From Actinomycetales bacterium (GTDB lineage: Bacteria > Actinomycetota > Actinomycetes > S36-B12): a stretch of 64,000 bases of DNA. Below are positions 46,097-56,075 of this stretch, piece after piece (within the stretch, counting starts at the first letter, position 1; each line of letters begins with the position of its first letter). The notes below the pieces were generated by a model. It was given only the letters and a program-made list of their open reading frames with translations, did not search any database and was not told where the DNA came from. The position numbers were made by a program, and so were the translations under genes. The stretch is from NCBI GenBank assembly GCA_018970025.1, contig JAGWXF010000001.1:1-64000 (forward strand). Reading direction: 5' to 3'.

Positions 46097-47524
46097 GTGA
46101 GCGACCGGGTCGGGACGAGGCTGCGCGGCTGGGATGCCGCGACCTTCCGAACGGCGAGCAGCGACCCGACCATGCGGTCGACGGTGATCGCCATGGGGAT
46201 CCTGGACCATGCACCCGACTGGGCCCGGATCCGCTCCCGCTTCGATCGGCTGACCAGGTTCGTGCCCTCCCTGCGCATGCGGCCGCTGTACGGCGCGACC
46301 GGGTTCTCCGCGCCCCGCCTGGCAATCGACCCGGACTTCGACCTTGACGTGCACCTGCGCCGGTATCGGCTGCCCGAGGGCGCCGGCTGGCAGGATCTCC
46401 TCGACGATGCTCGTCGGATGAGCCTGACCGACTTCGACCTCAGGCGGCCGCTGTGGGAGGCCGCCATCGTCGAGGGCCTGCCGAACGGGGAGGCTGCCTT
46501 CCTGCTGAAGCTGCACCACTCCATCGCGGACGGGCAGGCGACGGTCATGATCGCTCTGTCGCTGTTCGAGCTCGGGCCCGATCCCAATCCCGACGAGCCG
46601 CCTGCGCCGCAGGTCCCCGACGGCAGTGACGTGAGCATCGCGGATGTCACCATCGCCAACCTCATCGACGATGTGCGCCAGGCTGCCGGGCAGGTGCAGT
46701 CGGCTGCGCGGGTGGCTGGCGGCCTGGCACGCGGATGGGCGACGGATCCGGTCAGCACCTGGGCTCGTACCTGGCGCACCGTCGGGTCGATCGGCCGTTT
46801 CACCTCGGTTGCCGATCAGCCGATGTCCCAGGTCATGTGCGGCCGCGGAACCACCTATCGATTCGGTGCCTTCCACCTGCCGTTTCGTGCCCTGCGGGCG
46901 GCAGCAAAGGCCCATGACCTGAGCGTGAATGACGCCTTCATGGCGGCTGTCGGCGTCGGCCTGGACACGTATCATCGGCGGCACGGCGCACTGGTGGAGG
47001 AACTGCGGGTCAACGTACCGATCAGCCTGCGCGGCGATCCCGGCGATCGCTCTGGACGAGCCTCCAATGCGGTGAGCATCGCGCGCTTCGGCCTACCGAT
47101 CGCCGGGCTGACGAATCCTGAGCGGATGCGCGCGGCGCATGACCTGGTGGACCGCTGGCGGGCGGAGCCGGCCCTTCGACTGGCTGAGCCGCTTGCCGAG
47201 GTCAGCTGGTTCGTCCCGGTGCCGATGCTCGCGGCGCAGGCACGCGCCTCCGACATCACCACCAGCAACGTGCCGGGGCCTCCGATCCCGATCTACCTCG
47301 CGGGAGCCCGGCTGGTGGCGGCATTCCCACTGGTGGCGACCATTGGGGCTGCAGTGAACATCACCATGGTCACCTACGACGGTAGTGCCTTCATCGGCGT
47401 CTCCTGCGACGACCGTGCTGTCCCGGACCACGCCGAGCTGGTCGAGGACCTGCGCGGAGGGTTCGCGGACGTGGCCGACATAGCTGTCGGGCCAGCGGAT
47501 CGCTACGGGTCGCCCGGCGCGTGA
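46097..47524 (+). CDS. Wax ester synthase / diacylglycerol acyltransferase (WS/DGAT)
   Basis: A 475-residue acyltransferase. The catalytic HHxxxDG motif is HHSIADG (140-146) within LLKLHHSIADG; ITTSNVPGPPIPIY is the second conserved block. It makes triacylglycerol or wax esters from acyl-CoA. GTG 46097 has GGAGG five bases upstream. The surroundings (yebC, ruvC) are unrelated, so it appears inserted into a conserved block. Substrate preference cannot be read. Confidence 0.9.
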   Translation: MSDRVGTRLRGWDAATFRTASSDPTMRSTVIAMGILDHAPDWARIRSRFDRLTRFVPSLRMRPLYGATGFSAPRLAIDPDFDLDVHLRRYRLPEGAGWQDLLDDARRMSLTDFDLRRPLWEAAIVEGLPNGEAAFLLKLHHSIADGQATVMIALSLFELGPDPNPDEPPAPQVPDGSDVSIADVTIANLIDDVRQAAGQVQSAARVAGGLARGWATDPVSTWARTWRTVGSIGRFTSVADQPMSQVMCGRGTTYRFGAFHLPFRALRAAAKAHDLSVNDAFMAAVGVGLDTYHRRHGALVEELRVNVPISLRGDPGDRSGRASNAVSIARFGLPIAGLTNPERMRAAHDLVDRWRAEPALRLAEPLAEVSWFVPVPMLAAQARASDITTSNVPGPPIPIYLAGARLVAAFPLVATIGAAVNITMVTYDGSAFIGVSCDDRAVPDHAELVEDLRGGFADVADIAVGPADRYGSPGA

Positions 47525-47550
47525 TGCGAGCCGAGGTCGGACGGCACCCC

Positions 47551-47556
47551 TAGGCT
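47551..47556 (+). promoter_or_regulatory. -10 box (TAGGCT) of ruvCAB
   Basis: TAGGCT lies 45 bases before the ruvC ATG and five bases before the LexA box, which therefore covers the expected transcription start. Confidence 0.6.
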
Positions 47557-47561
47557 GCAAC

Positions 47562-47577
47562 TCGAACAGGTGTTCGC
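47562..47577 (+). promoter_or_regulatory. LexA (SOS) box in front of ruvC
   Basis: TCGAAC-AGGT-GTTCGC matches the actinobacterial/Bacillus-type SOS box (CGAAC N4 GTTCG) perfectly in its core, with one base off the outer symmetry. Its position just after the -10 box predicts LexA repression and DNA-damage induction of ruvCAB. Confidence 0.82.
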
Positions 47578-47600
47578 ACGATTGGCGAGGGAGGTCGAGC

Positions 47601-48116
47601 ATGCGCGTGCTCGGAGTCGACCCCGGCCTGACTCGCTGCGGGGTCGCGATCATCGACGGCGCACCGGGACGAGTCCTCGTCCCATGCCATATCGGGGTCC
47701 TGCGGACCGATCCGGGCATCGAGATCGCTCGTCGGCTGGCCGAGCTCGAGCAGGGGCTCCTCGCCCTCGTCCACGAGCACGAGCCAGAGATGATCGCCAT
47801 CGAGCGGGTGTTCAGCCAGCACAACGTCCGCAGTGCCATGGGCACCGCGCAGGCCGCTGCCATGGCTCTGCTCATCGCCGGCCGGCTGGACGTGCCCGTC
47901 GCCCTGCACACGCCCACCGAGGTGAAGGCAGCGGTGACCGGGAACGGCCGGGCTCCCAAGGAGCAGGTGGCCGCGATGATCACCAAGGTGCTTGGCCTTC
48001 GGCAGGCGCCGCGACCTGCAGATGCCGCTGACGCGGTCGCCATTGCGATTTGCCAGGTGTGGCGAGGCACCGCCCAGCGCCGGATAGCCGGAGCCCTGGC
48101 TGGTGCCGGCCGATGA
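47601..48116 (+). CDS. ruvC: Holliday junction resolvase RuvC
   Basis: A 171-residue endonuclease. MRVLGVDPGLTRCG has the first catalytic aspartate (Asp7); IAIERVFSQHNVRSAMG and DAADAVAIAIC carry the other acidic residues. It cuts Holliday junctions moved by RuvAB. ATG follows GGGAGG. Overlaps ruvA by four bases. Confidence 0.96.
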   Translation: MRVLGVDPGLTRCGVAIIDGAPGRVLVPCHIGVLRTDPGIEIARRLAELEQGLLALVHEHEPEMIAIERVFSQHNVRSAMGTAQAAAMALLIAGRLDVPVALHTPTEVKAAVTGNGRAPKEQVAAMITKVLGLRQAPRPADAADAVAIAICQVWRGTAQRRIAGALAGAGR

Positions 48117-48709
48117 TCGCGTTCCTGCGGGGCGCAGTCGCGTCGGCCTCGCCCGATGGCGTGGTCATCGACGTGGGCGGCGTCGGCATCGCTGCCGCGT
48201 GCACCCCTGCAACTGCGCTCGGCCTGCGTCCCGGTGACCATGTGGAACTGGTGACCTCCCTGGTTGTCCGCGAGGATGGCTGGACGCTGTACGGCTTCGT
48301 CGATGCCGACGAGCGGCGGGTCTTCGAGCTGGTGCAGACGGTCAGCGGCATCGGCCCGCGCCTAGCCCTCGGCCTGCTGGCAACGCTGACGCCGGATGCC
48401 CTGAGGTCTGCGGTCGCCAGCGAGGATCTCGCAACCCTGACCCGGGTGCCGGGCATCGGCAGGAAGGGTGCCGCGCGCCTGGTCCTGGAACTGAAGGATC
48501 GTCTCGGCCAGCCGGCATCCGCGGTGGCGGCAAGCCCGCTGGGGGCAGGCTGGCAGGCCGCTGTGATCGCGGGCCTGACGTCCCTGGGCTGGTCGGCCAA
48601 GGAGGCCGAGCGGGCAGCCCAGTCGGTTGCGCCGATGGCCGAAGAGCAGGCCAGCCCCGACATCCCCGTGCTGCTGAAGGCAGCCCTTCGCAGCCTGGAC
48701 AGGTCCTGA
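48113..48709 (+). CDS. ruvA: Holliday junction helicase subunit RuvA
   Basis: A 198-residue protein: OB-fold start MIAFLRGAVASA, two HhH motifs (VSGIGPRLALGLL and VPGIGRKGAARLVLEL) and a C-terminal UBA-like domain that binds RuvB. Overlaps ruvC. Confidence 0.95.
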   Translation: MIAFLRGAVASASPDGVVIDVGGVGIAAACTPATALGLRPGDHVELVTSLVVREDGWTLYGFVDADERRVFELVQTVSGIGPRLALGLLATLTPDALRSAVASEDLATLTRVPGIGRKGAARLVLELKDRLGQPASAVAASPLGAGWQAAVIAGLTSLGWSAKEAERAAQSVAPMAEEQASPDIPVLLKAALRSLDRS

Positions 48710-48712
48710 GCC

Positions 48713-49741
48713 GTGGAGCACTCGATCACCGATGCTGCCTCGGATCCCGATGACCTGGCAGTCGAGGGAGCCCTTCGGCCCACCCACCTGGGGGAGTTCA
48801 TCGGCCAGGAGCGGGTGAAGTCGCAGCTCGGGCTTGTCCTGGAGGCAGCTCGACGCCGTGGCCGGCCCGCAGACCACGTGCTGCTGAGCGGCCCACCGGG
48901 CCTGGGCAAGACCACGCTCGCGGGCATCATCGCGGCAGAGCTCGGGGCACCGCTGCGGATGACCTCTGGCCCGGCCCTGCAGCATGCCGGCGACATCGCG
49001 GCCGTGCTGTCCAGCCTGCAGCCAGGGGAGGTGCTCTTCCTGGACGAAATCCACCGCACGGCCCGACCGGCGGAGGAGATGCTCTACCTGGCGATGGAGG
49101 ACTTCCGAGTCGACGTGGTGGTCGGCAAGGGGCCTGGTGCCACGGCAATCCCCCTTGAGATCGCGCCCTTCACGCTCGTCGGAGCGACCACGCGAGCCGG
49201 CCTGCTGCCGAGCCCGCTGCGGGATCGATTCGGATTCACGGCCCACCTGGACTTCTACGACCCGGCCGACCTGAGGGTCATCCTGCGCCGATCGGCGTCG
49301 CTGCTGGGGGTCGACCTTCGCGACGAGGGCGCGCTGGAGATCTCCGGCCGATGCCGTGGCACCCCGCGGATCGCCAACCGGCTGCTGCGACGCGTACGCG
49401 ACTGGGCCCAGGTCCACGGCGACGGCGTGGTGGATCGTGCCACGGCATCAGCAGCCCTGGAGCTGTACGAGGTCGATGACCTCGGCCTGGACCGCATCGA
49501 CCGTGCCGTCCTGGACGTGCTCATCAGGCGCTTCGGCGGCGGTCCGGTTGGGCTGTCGACGCTGGCGGTCTCAGTCGGAGAGGAGCCGGAGACGATCGAG
49601 ACGGTGGCCGAGCCGTTCCTCGTCCGCCTGGGGCTGATCGTTCGCACCCCGCGAGGACGTGTCGCCGCCCCGGCCGCCTGGTCGCATCTGGGGCTGGCTC
49701 CAGCGGTGCCTGCCCAAGCCGAGTTCGATCTGTCGGACTAG
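48713..49741 (+). CDS. ruvB: Holliday junction helicase ATPase RuvB
   Basis: A 342-residue AAA+ motor. Walker [10 protein letters not shown] is at 60-68; LFLDEIHR is Walker [18 protein letters not shown] holds sensor 1 and the arginine finger; a winged helix ends the protein. Its TAG stop is part of a TAGGGT box that may drive yajC-secD-secF. Confidence 0.96.
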   Translation: MEHSITDAASDPDDLAVEGALRPTHLGEFIGQERVKSQLGLVLEAARRRGRPADHVLLSGPPGLGKTTLAGIIAAELGAPLRMTSGPALQHAGDIAAVLSSLQPGEVLFLDEIHRTARPAEEMLYLAMEDFRVDVVVGKGPGATAIPLEIAPFTLVGATTRAGLLPSPLRDRFGFTAHLDFYDPADLRVILRRSASLLGVDLRDEGALEISGRCRGTPRIANRLLRRVRDWAQVHGDGVVDRATASAALELYEVDDLGLDRIDRAVLDVLIRRFGGGPVGLSTLAVSVGEEPETIETVAEPFLVRLGLIVRTPRGRVAAPAAWSHLGLAPAVPAQAEFDLSD

Positions 49742-49744
49742 GGT
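49739..49744 (+). promoter_or_regulatory. Possible -10 box (TAGGGT) upstream of yajC
   Basis: TAGGGT includes the ruvB stop codon. It would give a leader of about 32 bases to GTG 49783. Confidence 0.4.
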
Positions 49745-49782
49745 AATGCGGCACCTATTGACCATCGCACCCCTGGAGAGCC

Positions 49783-50103
49783 GTGGACCTCGTCAGCATC
49801 CTTCCGCTGGTTTTGCTCGCGGTCGTGTTCTACCTGCTCATCATGCGGCCCGCTCGGAATCGCCAGAAGCAGCAGCAGCAGCTCATCGCGTCGGTGGGGC
49901 CTGGGACGAGGATCATGACCACGGCCGGGTTCTACGGGACGATCTCCTCTCGCGATGGTGATGACCTCACCGTCGTGCTCGCCCCCGGCGTCGAGATCCG
50001 CATGATCGCGTCGGCCGTGGCCAGGGTGATCCAGGATGAGGAGCTGCCCGCCTCCGGCACCACGCCCTCGGATCCTCCGGGCGGCCCGTCGGCAGGGGAG
50101 TAG
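49783..50103 (+). CDS. yajC: Preprotein translocase subunit YajC
   Basis: A 106-residue protein with one N-terminal membrane helix (ILPLVLLAVVFYLLIMRPAR), a KQQQQ stretch and a small soluble domain (GPGTRIMTTAGFYGTI). It associates with SecDF in protein export. GGAG lies just before the GTG. Confidence 0.93.
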   Translation: MDLVSILPLVLLAVVFYLLIMRPARNRQKQQQQLIASVGPGTRIMTTAGFYGTISSRDGDDLTVVLAPGVEIRMIASAVARVIQDEELPASGTTPSDPPGGPSAGE

Positions 50104-50109
50104 GGCGTC

Positions 50110-51969
50110 GTGGCACCAGTCTCCAGCAGCAAGCCGAGCCGGGCCCTGATCGCCCTGGCGGTTCTGATGATCGGGCTCGGGGTCTGGGCTTTCTTCCCCG
50201 GCACCAGCAATGCGGTACGGCTGGGCCTGGACCTTCAGGGCGGCACCCAGGTGATCCTGATCCCGCGCCCGGTCAGCGAAGGCGCGACCATCAGCGACGA
50301 GCAGCTCGCCCAGACGGTCGCCATCATCCGGCAGCGCGTCGACGGCCTTGGCGTCGCCGAGGCCGAGGTGACCACCCAGGGATCCGGGAACAACGCTGCG
50401 ATCATCGTGTCGGTTCCGGGTGCCAACCAGGATCGCGTCGTCGATCTCGTCCAGCGCACCGCGCTGCTGGACTTCCGGCCGGTCTACCAGCTGCTGAGCC
50501 CTGTCCCGACGACGGCGCAGCCGACCCCGCCTCCGGCGGCCTCGGCCAGTCCAGGAGCCACGGACAGTCCTGATGCCTCGGCCAGCCTAGGAGCCACGGC
50601 CGGCCCGGTCGTGTCGGCCAGTCCTGCGGTGGCAGATAGCAGTGGCTCCCCTGCGTCGGTCGCCTCAGCGACTCCGTCGGGCCGCAGCGGCTCGCTGCGG
50701 ATCGGGGCCTCTGATGCCGCCAGCCCGGCCCCGAGCGCTACCGCAAGCCCGTCCTCGAGCCCGTCAGCAAGCCAAGCGGCGCCCGCGTCTGCCAGCCCTG
50801 CGTCGAGCCAATCAGCTGACGTCACCAAGATCGTGCAGTCGAATGCGAACGATGCCGCCTTCCAGGAGGCCGTGGGCAAGCTCGACTGCACCAACCCGGA
50901 GGTCTACGCCGGAGGCTCGCCGGATGATCCGACGAAGTGGCTGGGCACCTGCGAGCAGAACGGCTCTGCCAAGTACATCCTCGAGCCGGCCTTCATCAAG
51001 GGCACGAATGTGTCATCGGCCAGTGCCGTCCTGCCGCAGAACGGGGTCGGCTGGGTCGTCTCCCTGGGCTTCGACTCGGAAGGGGCCAAGGCGCTGGCCG
51101 ATGCGTCGACGAAGCTCAGTGCCCTGCCCGAGTGCTCGGCGGGCGCGACTCCCTGCAATGCGTTCGCGATCGTCCTCGACGGCGTCGTGACGTCCGCCCC
51201 CCGGTTCAACGAGCCGATCCTCGGCGGTCAGGCCCAGATCGAGGGCAACTTCACGGCCCAGGACGCGAACGACCTGGCCAACGTGCTCAAGTACGGCGCG
51301 CTGCCCGTGACCCTGGAGGCGGCTGACATCACGACCGTGTCGGCGACGGTCGGCAATGACCAGCTTCGCGCCGGGATCATCGCCGGGCTGCTGGGCCTGG
51401 GGCTGGTCGGCATCTACCTGCTGATCTATTATCGAGTGCTCGGGATCGTCGCGGTGCTGTCGCTTGCGATCGCAGGCGGCGTGACCTACGCCACCTTCGT
51501 GGTGCTCAGCAAGACGGTGGGCCTGACCCTGAGCCTGGCCGGGGTTGCGGGCGCGATCGTCGCGATCGGCATCACGGCGGATTCGTTCATCGTGTACTTC
51601 GAGCGAATACGCGACGAGATCCGGGACGGCAGGTCGCTTCGGCAGGCCTGCGACAGCGGGTGGGTACGCGCGCGGCGCACCCTGCTCGCCGCGGACTTCG
51701 TCTCACTCCTCGCTGCCATCGTCCTGTACTTCCTATCCGTCGGAAGCGTGCGCGGATTCGCGCTTGTCCTCGGCCTGACGACCCTGATGGACATCATCAT
51801 CGCCTTCTGGTTCACGCATCCCATCGTCGTGCTCCTGGGTCGGACGAGGTGGATGCAGGCGGGATCCCGCTGGACCGGACTGGATCCGGAGCGCGTGGGA
51901 GGGGCCAGCCTGGCCGGGGCGATCATCGAGCGGTCCAAGCGTCGCGGAACCAAGGAGGTGACTTCCTGA
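50110..51969 (+). CDS. secD: Protein translocase subunit SecD with long low-complexity insert
   Basis: A 619-residue membrane protein. After the first helix come LGLDLQGGTQVILIP and the first periplasmic segment; residues about 138-240 are an Ala/Ser/Pro-rich insert; the rest of the periplasmic domain and five C-terminal helices (for example IIAGLLGLGLVGIYLLIYYR) follow. SecD uses the proton motive force to complete export. The insert lies on the outer face and is not needed for the fold. GTG start; stop overlaps secF. Confidence 0.94.
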   Translation: MAPVSSSKPSRALIALAVLMIGLGVWAFFPGTSNAVRLGLDLQGGTQVILIPRPVSEGATISDEQLAQTVAIIRQRVDGLGVAEAEVTTQGSGNNAAIIVSVPGANQDRVVDLVQRTALLDFRPVYQLLSPVPTTAQPTPPPAASASPGATDSPDASASLGATAGPVVSASPAVADSSGSPASVASATPSGRSGSLRIGASDAASPAPSATASPSSSPSASQAAPASASPASSQSADVTKIVQSNANDAAFQEAVGKLDCTNPEVYAGGSPDDPTKWLGTCEQNGSAKYILEPAFIKGTNVSSASAVLPQNGVGWVVSLGFDSEGAKALADASTKLSALPECSAGATPCNAFAIVLDGVVTSAPRFNEPILGGQAQIEGNFTAQDANDLANVLKYGALPVTLEAADITTVSATVGNDQLRAGIIAGLLGLGLVGIYLLIYYRVLGIVAVLSLAIAGGVTYATFVVLSKTVGLTLSLAGVAGAIVAIGITADSFIVYFERIRDEIRDGRSLRQACDSGWVRARRTLLAADFVSLLAAIVLYFLSVGSVRGFALVLGLTTLMDIIIAFWFTHPIVVLLGRTRWMQAGSRWTGLDPERVGGASLAGAIIERSKRRGTKEVTS

Positions 51970-53102
51970 TGTCGGTCAGCGAAGGAGGTGGCCGGGGCAT
52001 GCGGAGCCTGGGTCAGCGCCTCTACAACGGGCAGTCATCGATCGACTTCATCGGTCGAACGCGCACCTGGTACGTCGCCTCGGCAATCATCCTGCTGATC
52101 TCGATCGGCGCGCTGTTCTTCCGTGGCCTCAACCTGGGCATCGAGTTCCGCGGTGGCGCTGACTTCTCGGTGCCGAATGCCACGTGCTCGGTCGAGCAGG
52201 CACGGGGGGTGTCCGAGGACTTCACCGGTGCTCAGGTCATCGTCACGGAGTCCGCGAGCGGGACCATCCGGGTGCAGACAGAGTCGCTGACCCCGGCGCA
52301 GAGCCTGACGTTCGCTGGAGTCCTGGCGGAGTCCTGCGGCGTCGCGAAGGACGACATCAAGGCGCAGGTGGTCGGGCCGACCTGGGGGGCCGAGATCTCG
52401 AAGAAGGCGCTGCAGGGCCTTGTGGTGTTCCTGCTCCTGCTGGTGATCTTCCTCTCCATCTACTTCGACTGGCGGATGGCGATCGCGGCGCTGGTGGCGC
52501 TCGTGCACGACATCGTCATCACCGTGGGCATCTATGCCCTCACCGGGCTTGAGGTGACGCCCGCGACGGTGATCGGCGTGCTCACGATCCTCGGCTACTC
52601 CCTCTATGACACGGTCGTGGTGTTCGACAAGGTCAGGGAGAACACGCGTGGGATCGGCGGCCAGTCGGTGCTCACCTACGCTGAAGCCGCAAACCTCGCG
52701 GTCAACCAGACCCTCGTACGGAGCATCAACACGTCGATCGTGGCGCTGCTGCCGGTCGTTGCGATCATCGTGGTCGGCGCTGGTCTTCTGGGCGCGGGAA
52801 CCCTGCTCGATCTTGCGGTCGCTCTCGGGATCGGCATGGCTGCCGGCACCTACTCCTCCATCTTCATCGCTACTCCATTCCTGGTGCAGATGAAGAATCG
52901 CCAACCCGAGGTGAAGGCCCTCGCTGGTCGCGTCGCCGCCCGCCGATCGCAGGCTCAGAGGCAGGGCCGCGGCCAGTCGGCGGAGGAGACCGATGCCGAG
53001 GGTGGCAGCCAGGCGCAGGAGGCAGTGGTCACGACGAAGGTGCCCAGCGCCGCCCGGCAGCAGCCTCGGCGAGCAGCCCGCTCCCGCCGTGGGCGCCGCT
53101 GA
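51969..53102 (+). CDS. secF: Protein translocase subunit SecF
   Basis: A 377-residue partner of SecD. GLNLGIEFRGGADFSVPN, ILGYSLYDTVVVFDKVREN and six membrane helices are present. The C-terminal tail is Gln/Arg/Ala-rich and basic (RRAARSRRGRR). ATG 51969 overlaps the secD stop, with AGGAGG ten bases upstream; ATG 51999 with its own GGAGG is an alternative. Confidence 0.94.
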   Translation: MSVSEGGGRGMRSLGQRLYNGQSSIDFIGRTRTWYVASAIILLISIGALFFRGLNLGIEFRGGADFSVPNATCSVEQARGVSEDFTGAQVIVTESASGTIRVQTESLTPAQSLTFAGVLAESCGVAKDDIKAQVVGPTWGAEISKKALQGLVVFLLLLVIFLSIYFDWRMAIAALVALVHDIVITVGIYALTGLEVTPATVIGVLTILGYSLYDTVVVFDKVRENTRGIGGQSVLTYAEAANLAVNQTLVRSINTSIVALLPVVAIIVVGAGLLGAGTLLDLAVALGIGMAAGTYSSIFIATPFLVQMKNRQPEVKALAGRVAARRSQAQRQGRGQSAEETDAEGGSQAQEAVVTTKVPSAARQQPRRAARSRRGRR

Positions 53103-53131
53103 GCGGAGCAACGCGAGCAGGGGCGTGGTCT

Positions 53132-53683
53132 GTGCGAAAGCCGCTGATAGACCCTGACACTCGGGCTGCCGTGCGCGCGTCCATTCGGGTGGTGCCCGAC
53201 TGGCCGATCCCCGGAGTCCAGTTCCAGGACCTGTCCGGGGTCATGGCGGATGCGCACGCCTTCCGGCTGGTTATCGATGCACTGGCCGGCATGGCCAGCG
53301 CCGGAGGGGATCGCATCGACCTGGTCGTGGGCATCGAGGCCCGAGGCTTTGCGTACGGGGCGGCTGTGGCCCATCATCTCGGCGCCGGCTTCGTCGCGGC
53401 GCGCAAGCCAGGCAAGCTTCCCGGCGCCGTGCATGCCCGCGAGTATGAGCTCGAGTACGGCACGGCAACCCTGGAGCTGCACCGGGATGCGATGTCCAGC
53501 GACCATGGCGTGCTGATCGTCGATGATGTCCTGGCAACCGGGGGCACGGCTGTCGCCTGCGCAGACCTCGTCCGTCGGACCGGTGCTCACCTCACGGCGG
53601 CTCTGTTCGTCCTCCAGATTCCCGGGCTCGCAGGCCCGCAGGCCCTCGAATCGGCGGGGGTCGAGTGGGGCTGCCTGCTGTAG
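53132..53683 (+). CDS. apt: Adenine phosphoribosyltransferase
   Basis: A 183-residue enzyme converting adenine and PRPP to AMP. The PRPP loop is VLIVDDVLATGGTA; VGIEARGFAYGAAVA and KPGKLPG are the other conserved blocks. GTG 53132. The secDF-apt-relA order is conserved in actinobacteria. Confidence 0.95.
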   Translation: MRKPLIDPDTRAAVRASIRVVPDWPIPGVQFQDLSGVMADAHAFRLVIDALAGMASAGGDRIDLVVGIEARGFAYGAAVAHHLGAGFVAARKPGKLPGAVHAREYELEYGTATLELHRDAMSSDHGVLIVDDVLATGGTAVACADLVRRTGAHLTAALFVLQIPGLAGPQALESAGVEWGCLL

Positions 53684-53721
53684 TCCGGGTACTTCCCGAG
53701 CCCGCGGCCGGCTTGTCGACG

Positions 53722-53727
53722 TAGACT
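53722..53727 (+). promoter_or_regulatory. -10 box (TAGACT) of relA
   Basis: TAGACT would start transcription near 53734, leaving a leader of about 19 bases that includes AGGAGGG before GTG 53753. Confidence 0.5.
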
Positions 53728-53752
53728 CGGTGCCTCGAGGGCCAGGAGGGGC

Positions 53753-56032
53753 GTGACCAAGGACGCATCGACCGCAACGGAGCCTGGCGCTGCGGCTCCG
53801 GTCACAGCGATGCCCGACACCAGTCGGTTGCGGTCGAGGTTCCCGCGGCTGACGAGCAGCCGGACCTCCTTCCCCGAGCTTGAGCCTCTCATCAGGACCC
53901 TCCGCGCGTACCACCCCAAGGCCGATACCCGCATCATCGAGCGGGCCTACGAGACAGCCGCTCACCTGCACCGCGATCAGAAGCGTCGCAGTGGCGAGGC
54001 ATACATCACCCACCCACTGGCGGTAGCGACGATCCTTGCCGATCTCGGCATGGGCAGCGAGACGCTCGCTGCGGCACTCCTGCATGACACCGTGGAGGAC
54101 ACCGGGTACCACCTTGACGCACTTCGAGAGGACTTCGGGGACGAGGTGGCCCAGCTGGTCGACGGCGTAACCAAGCTCGATCGCGTCACGTACGGCCAGT
54201 CCTCGGCGTCGGAGACGGTCCGCAAGATGGTCGTCGCCATGGCCCGCGATATCCGGGTTCTGGTCATCAAGCTAGCTGACCGCCTGCACAACATGCGCAC
54301 GCTGCGATGGATGCCGCCCGACAAGCAGCAGAAGAAGGCCAGGGAGACCCTGGAGATCTACGCCCCGCTTGCCCATCGACTCGGCATGAACACGATGAAG
54401 TGGGAGCTCGAGGACCTCGCATTCGCCACCCTGCATCCGAAGATGTACGACGAGATCGTTCGACTGGTCGGGCAGCGCGCTCCCTCCCGTGACCAGTACC
54501 TCGCCACGGTCGTCGATGACATCGAGGCGGACCTGCGCAGGAGCAAGATCAAGGCAGTGGTCACCGGCCGCCCGAAGCACTACTACTCCGTTTACCAGAA
54601 GATGATCGTGCGTGGCCGAGACTTCGCCGACATCTATGACCTGGTCGGGGTGCGGGTTCTCGTCGAAGACATCCGGGACTGCTACGCGGTCCTCGGGGTG
54701 ATCCACTCCAGGTGGAGCCCCGTCCCGGGCCGATTCAAGGACTTCATCGCCATGCCGAAGTTCAACATGTACCAGTCCCTGCACACCACGGTCATCGGGC
54801 CGGGCGGCAAGACCGTCGAGCTGCAGATCCGCACGCATGACATGCACCGGGCAGCGGAGTTCGGGGTAGCGGCCCACTGGCGCTACAAGCAGCAGGACGT
54901 GGGAGGCAAGGCCGGCCCCGATGACTTCGGCTGGCTGCGTCAGCTGCTCGAGTGGCAGCGAGAGACCGAGGACCCGGGGGAGTTCCTCGATCAGCTTCGC
55001 TACGACCTGAGCACCTCGGAGGTCTTCGTCTTCACGCCGAAGGGCGACGTGATCGCGCTGCCGGGCGGCGCAACTCCCGTCGACTTCGCGTACAGCGTTC
55101 ATACCGAGGTCGGCCACCGATGCGTGGGCGCCCGCGTCAACGGCAAGCTCGTGCCGCTGGAGTCGGCACTGAGCAACGGTGACGTGATCGAGATCTTCAC
55201 CTCCAAGGCAGAGGGTGCCGGCCCGAGCCGCGACTGGCTCACCTTCGTCGCCTCCGCGCGCGCCAAGAGCAAGATCAAGGCCTGGTTCTCGCGTGAGCGG
55301 CGTGACGAGGCGATTGAGCACGGCAAGGACGCGATCGTCAGGGCGATGCGCAAGCAGGGCCTGCCGCTGCAGCGCCTGATGACGAACCAGGCGATCCAGG
55401 CGCTGGCAGTCGAGCTGCATCAGGCGGATGCTTCCGGGCTGTATGCGGCAGTGGGCGAGGGTCGGGTGTCGTCCGCGATCGTGGTGCAGCGACTGGTGGA
55501 GGCCGCAGGGGGCTCGGAGGCGGCAGCCGACGATGCGGCGGAGGCGCTGACTCCTGCGGCGATGCGCCGAAGGCCGAGCCGTGCATCGTCAGACGTGGGC
55601 GTCGTCGTCGTGGGAGCCCAGGATGTCATGCTCAAGCTGGCCAAGTGCTGCACGCCGGTGCCTGGTGACGCCATCATCGGGTTCGTGACCCGTGGCTCGG
55701 GGGTATCCGTTCACCGGGATGACTGCGTGAATGCCCCCGGACTCAAGGCGGAGCCGGAGCGACTCGTCGAGGTGTCCTGGGCGCCCACCGCGACCAGTGT
55801 CTTCCTGGTCAACCTGCAGGTCGAGGCCCTCGACCGGGCCCGACTGCTCAGTGATGTCACCCGGGCGCTCTCCGACATGCACGTGAACATCCTCAGCGCA
55901 TCGGTCACCACGACGCGTGATCGCATCGCGCTGTCGAGGTTCACGTTCGAGATGGCCGACCCGATGCACCTTGGCTCGGTCATCAAGGCAGTACGGAACG
56001 TCGAGGGCGTCTACGACGCCTACCGGGTCTGA
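53753..56032 (+). CDS. relA: Bifunctional (p)ppGpp synthetase/hydrolase
   Basis: A 759-residue RSH protein. The HD hydrolase domain has [16 protein letters not shown] and HDTVEDT (His111-Asp112); the synthetase domain has [14 protein letters not shown] and [20 protein letters not shown]; then TGS ([20 protein letters not shown]), a conserved-cysteine domain ([15 protein letters not shown]) and an ACT domain. Both activities look intact. It sets the stringent-response alarmone level. Confidence 0.96.
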   Translation: MTKDASTATEPGAAAPVTAMPDTSRLRSRFPRLTSSRTSFPELEPLIRTLRAYHPKADTRIIERAYETAAHLHRDQKRRSGEAYITHPLAVATILADLGMGSETLAAALLHDTVEDTGYHLDALREDFGDEVAQLVDGVTKLDRVTYGQSSASETVRKMVVAMARDIRVLVIKLADRLHNMRTLRWMPPDKQQKKARETLEIYAPLAHRLGMNTMKWELEDLAFATLHPKMYDEIVRLVGQRAPSRDQYLATVVDDIEADLRRSKIKAVVTGRPKHYYSVYQKMIVRGRDFADIYDLVGVRVLVEDIRDCYAVLGVIHSRWSPVPGRFKDFIAMPKFNMYQSLHTTVIGPGGKTVELQIRTHDMHRAAEFGVAAHWRYKQQDVGGKAGPDDFGWLRQLLEWQRETEDPGEFLDQLRYDLSTSEVFVFTPKGDVIALPGGATPVDFAYSVHTEVGHRCVGARVNGKLVPLESALSNGDVIEIFTSKAEGAGPSRDWLTFVASARAKSKIKAWFSRERRDEAIEHGKDAIVRAMRKQGLPLQRLMTNQAIQALAVELHQADASGLYAAVGEGRVSSAIVVQRLVEAAGGSEAAADDAAEALTPAAMRRRPSRASSDVGVVVVGAQDVMLKLAKCCTPVPGDAIIGFVTRGSGVSVHRDDCVNAPGLKAEPERLVEVSWAPTATSVFLVNLQVEALDRARLLSDVTRALSDMHVNILSASVTTTRDRIALSRFTFEMADPMHLGSVIKAVRNVEGVYDAYRV

Positions 56033-56075
56033 TCAGCCGACCACGTGGGGCCTGACGGCTCCATGGCGCAGGTCG

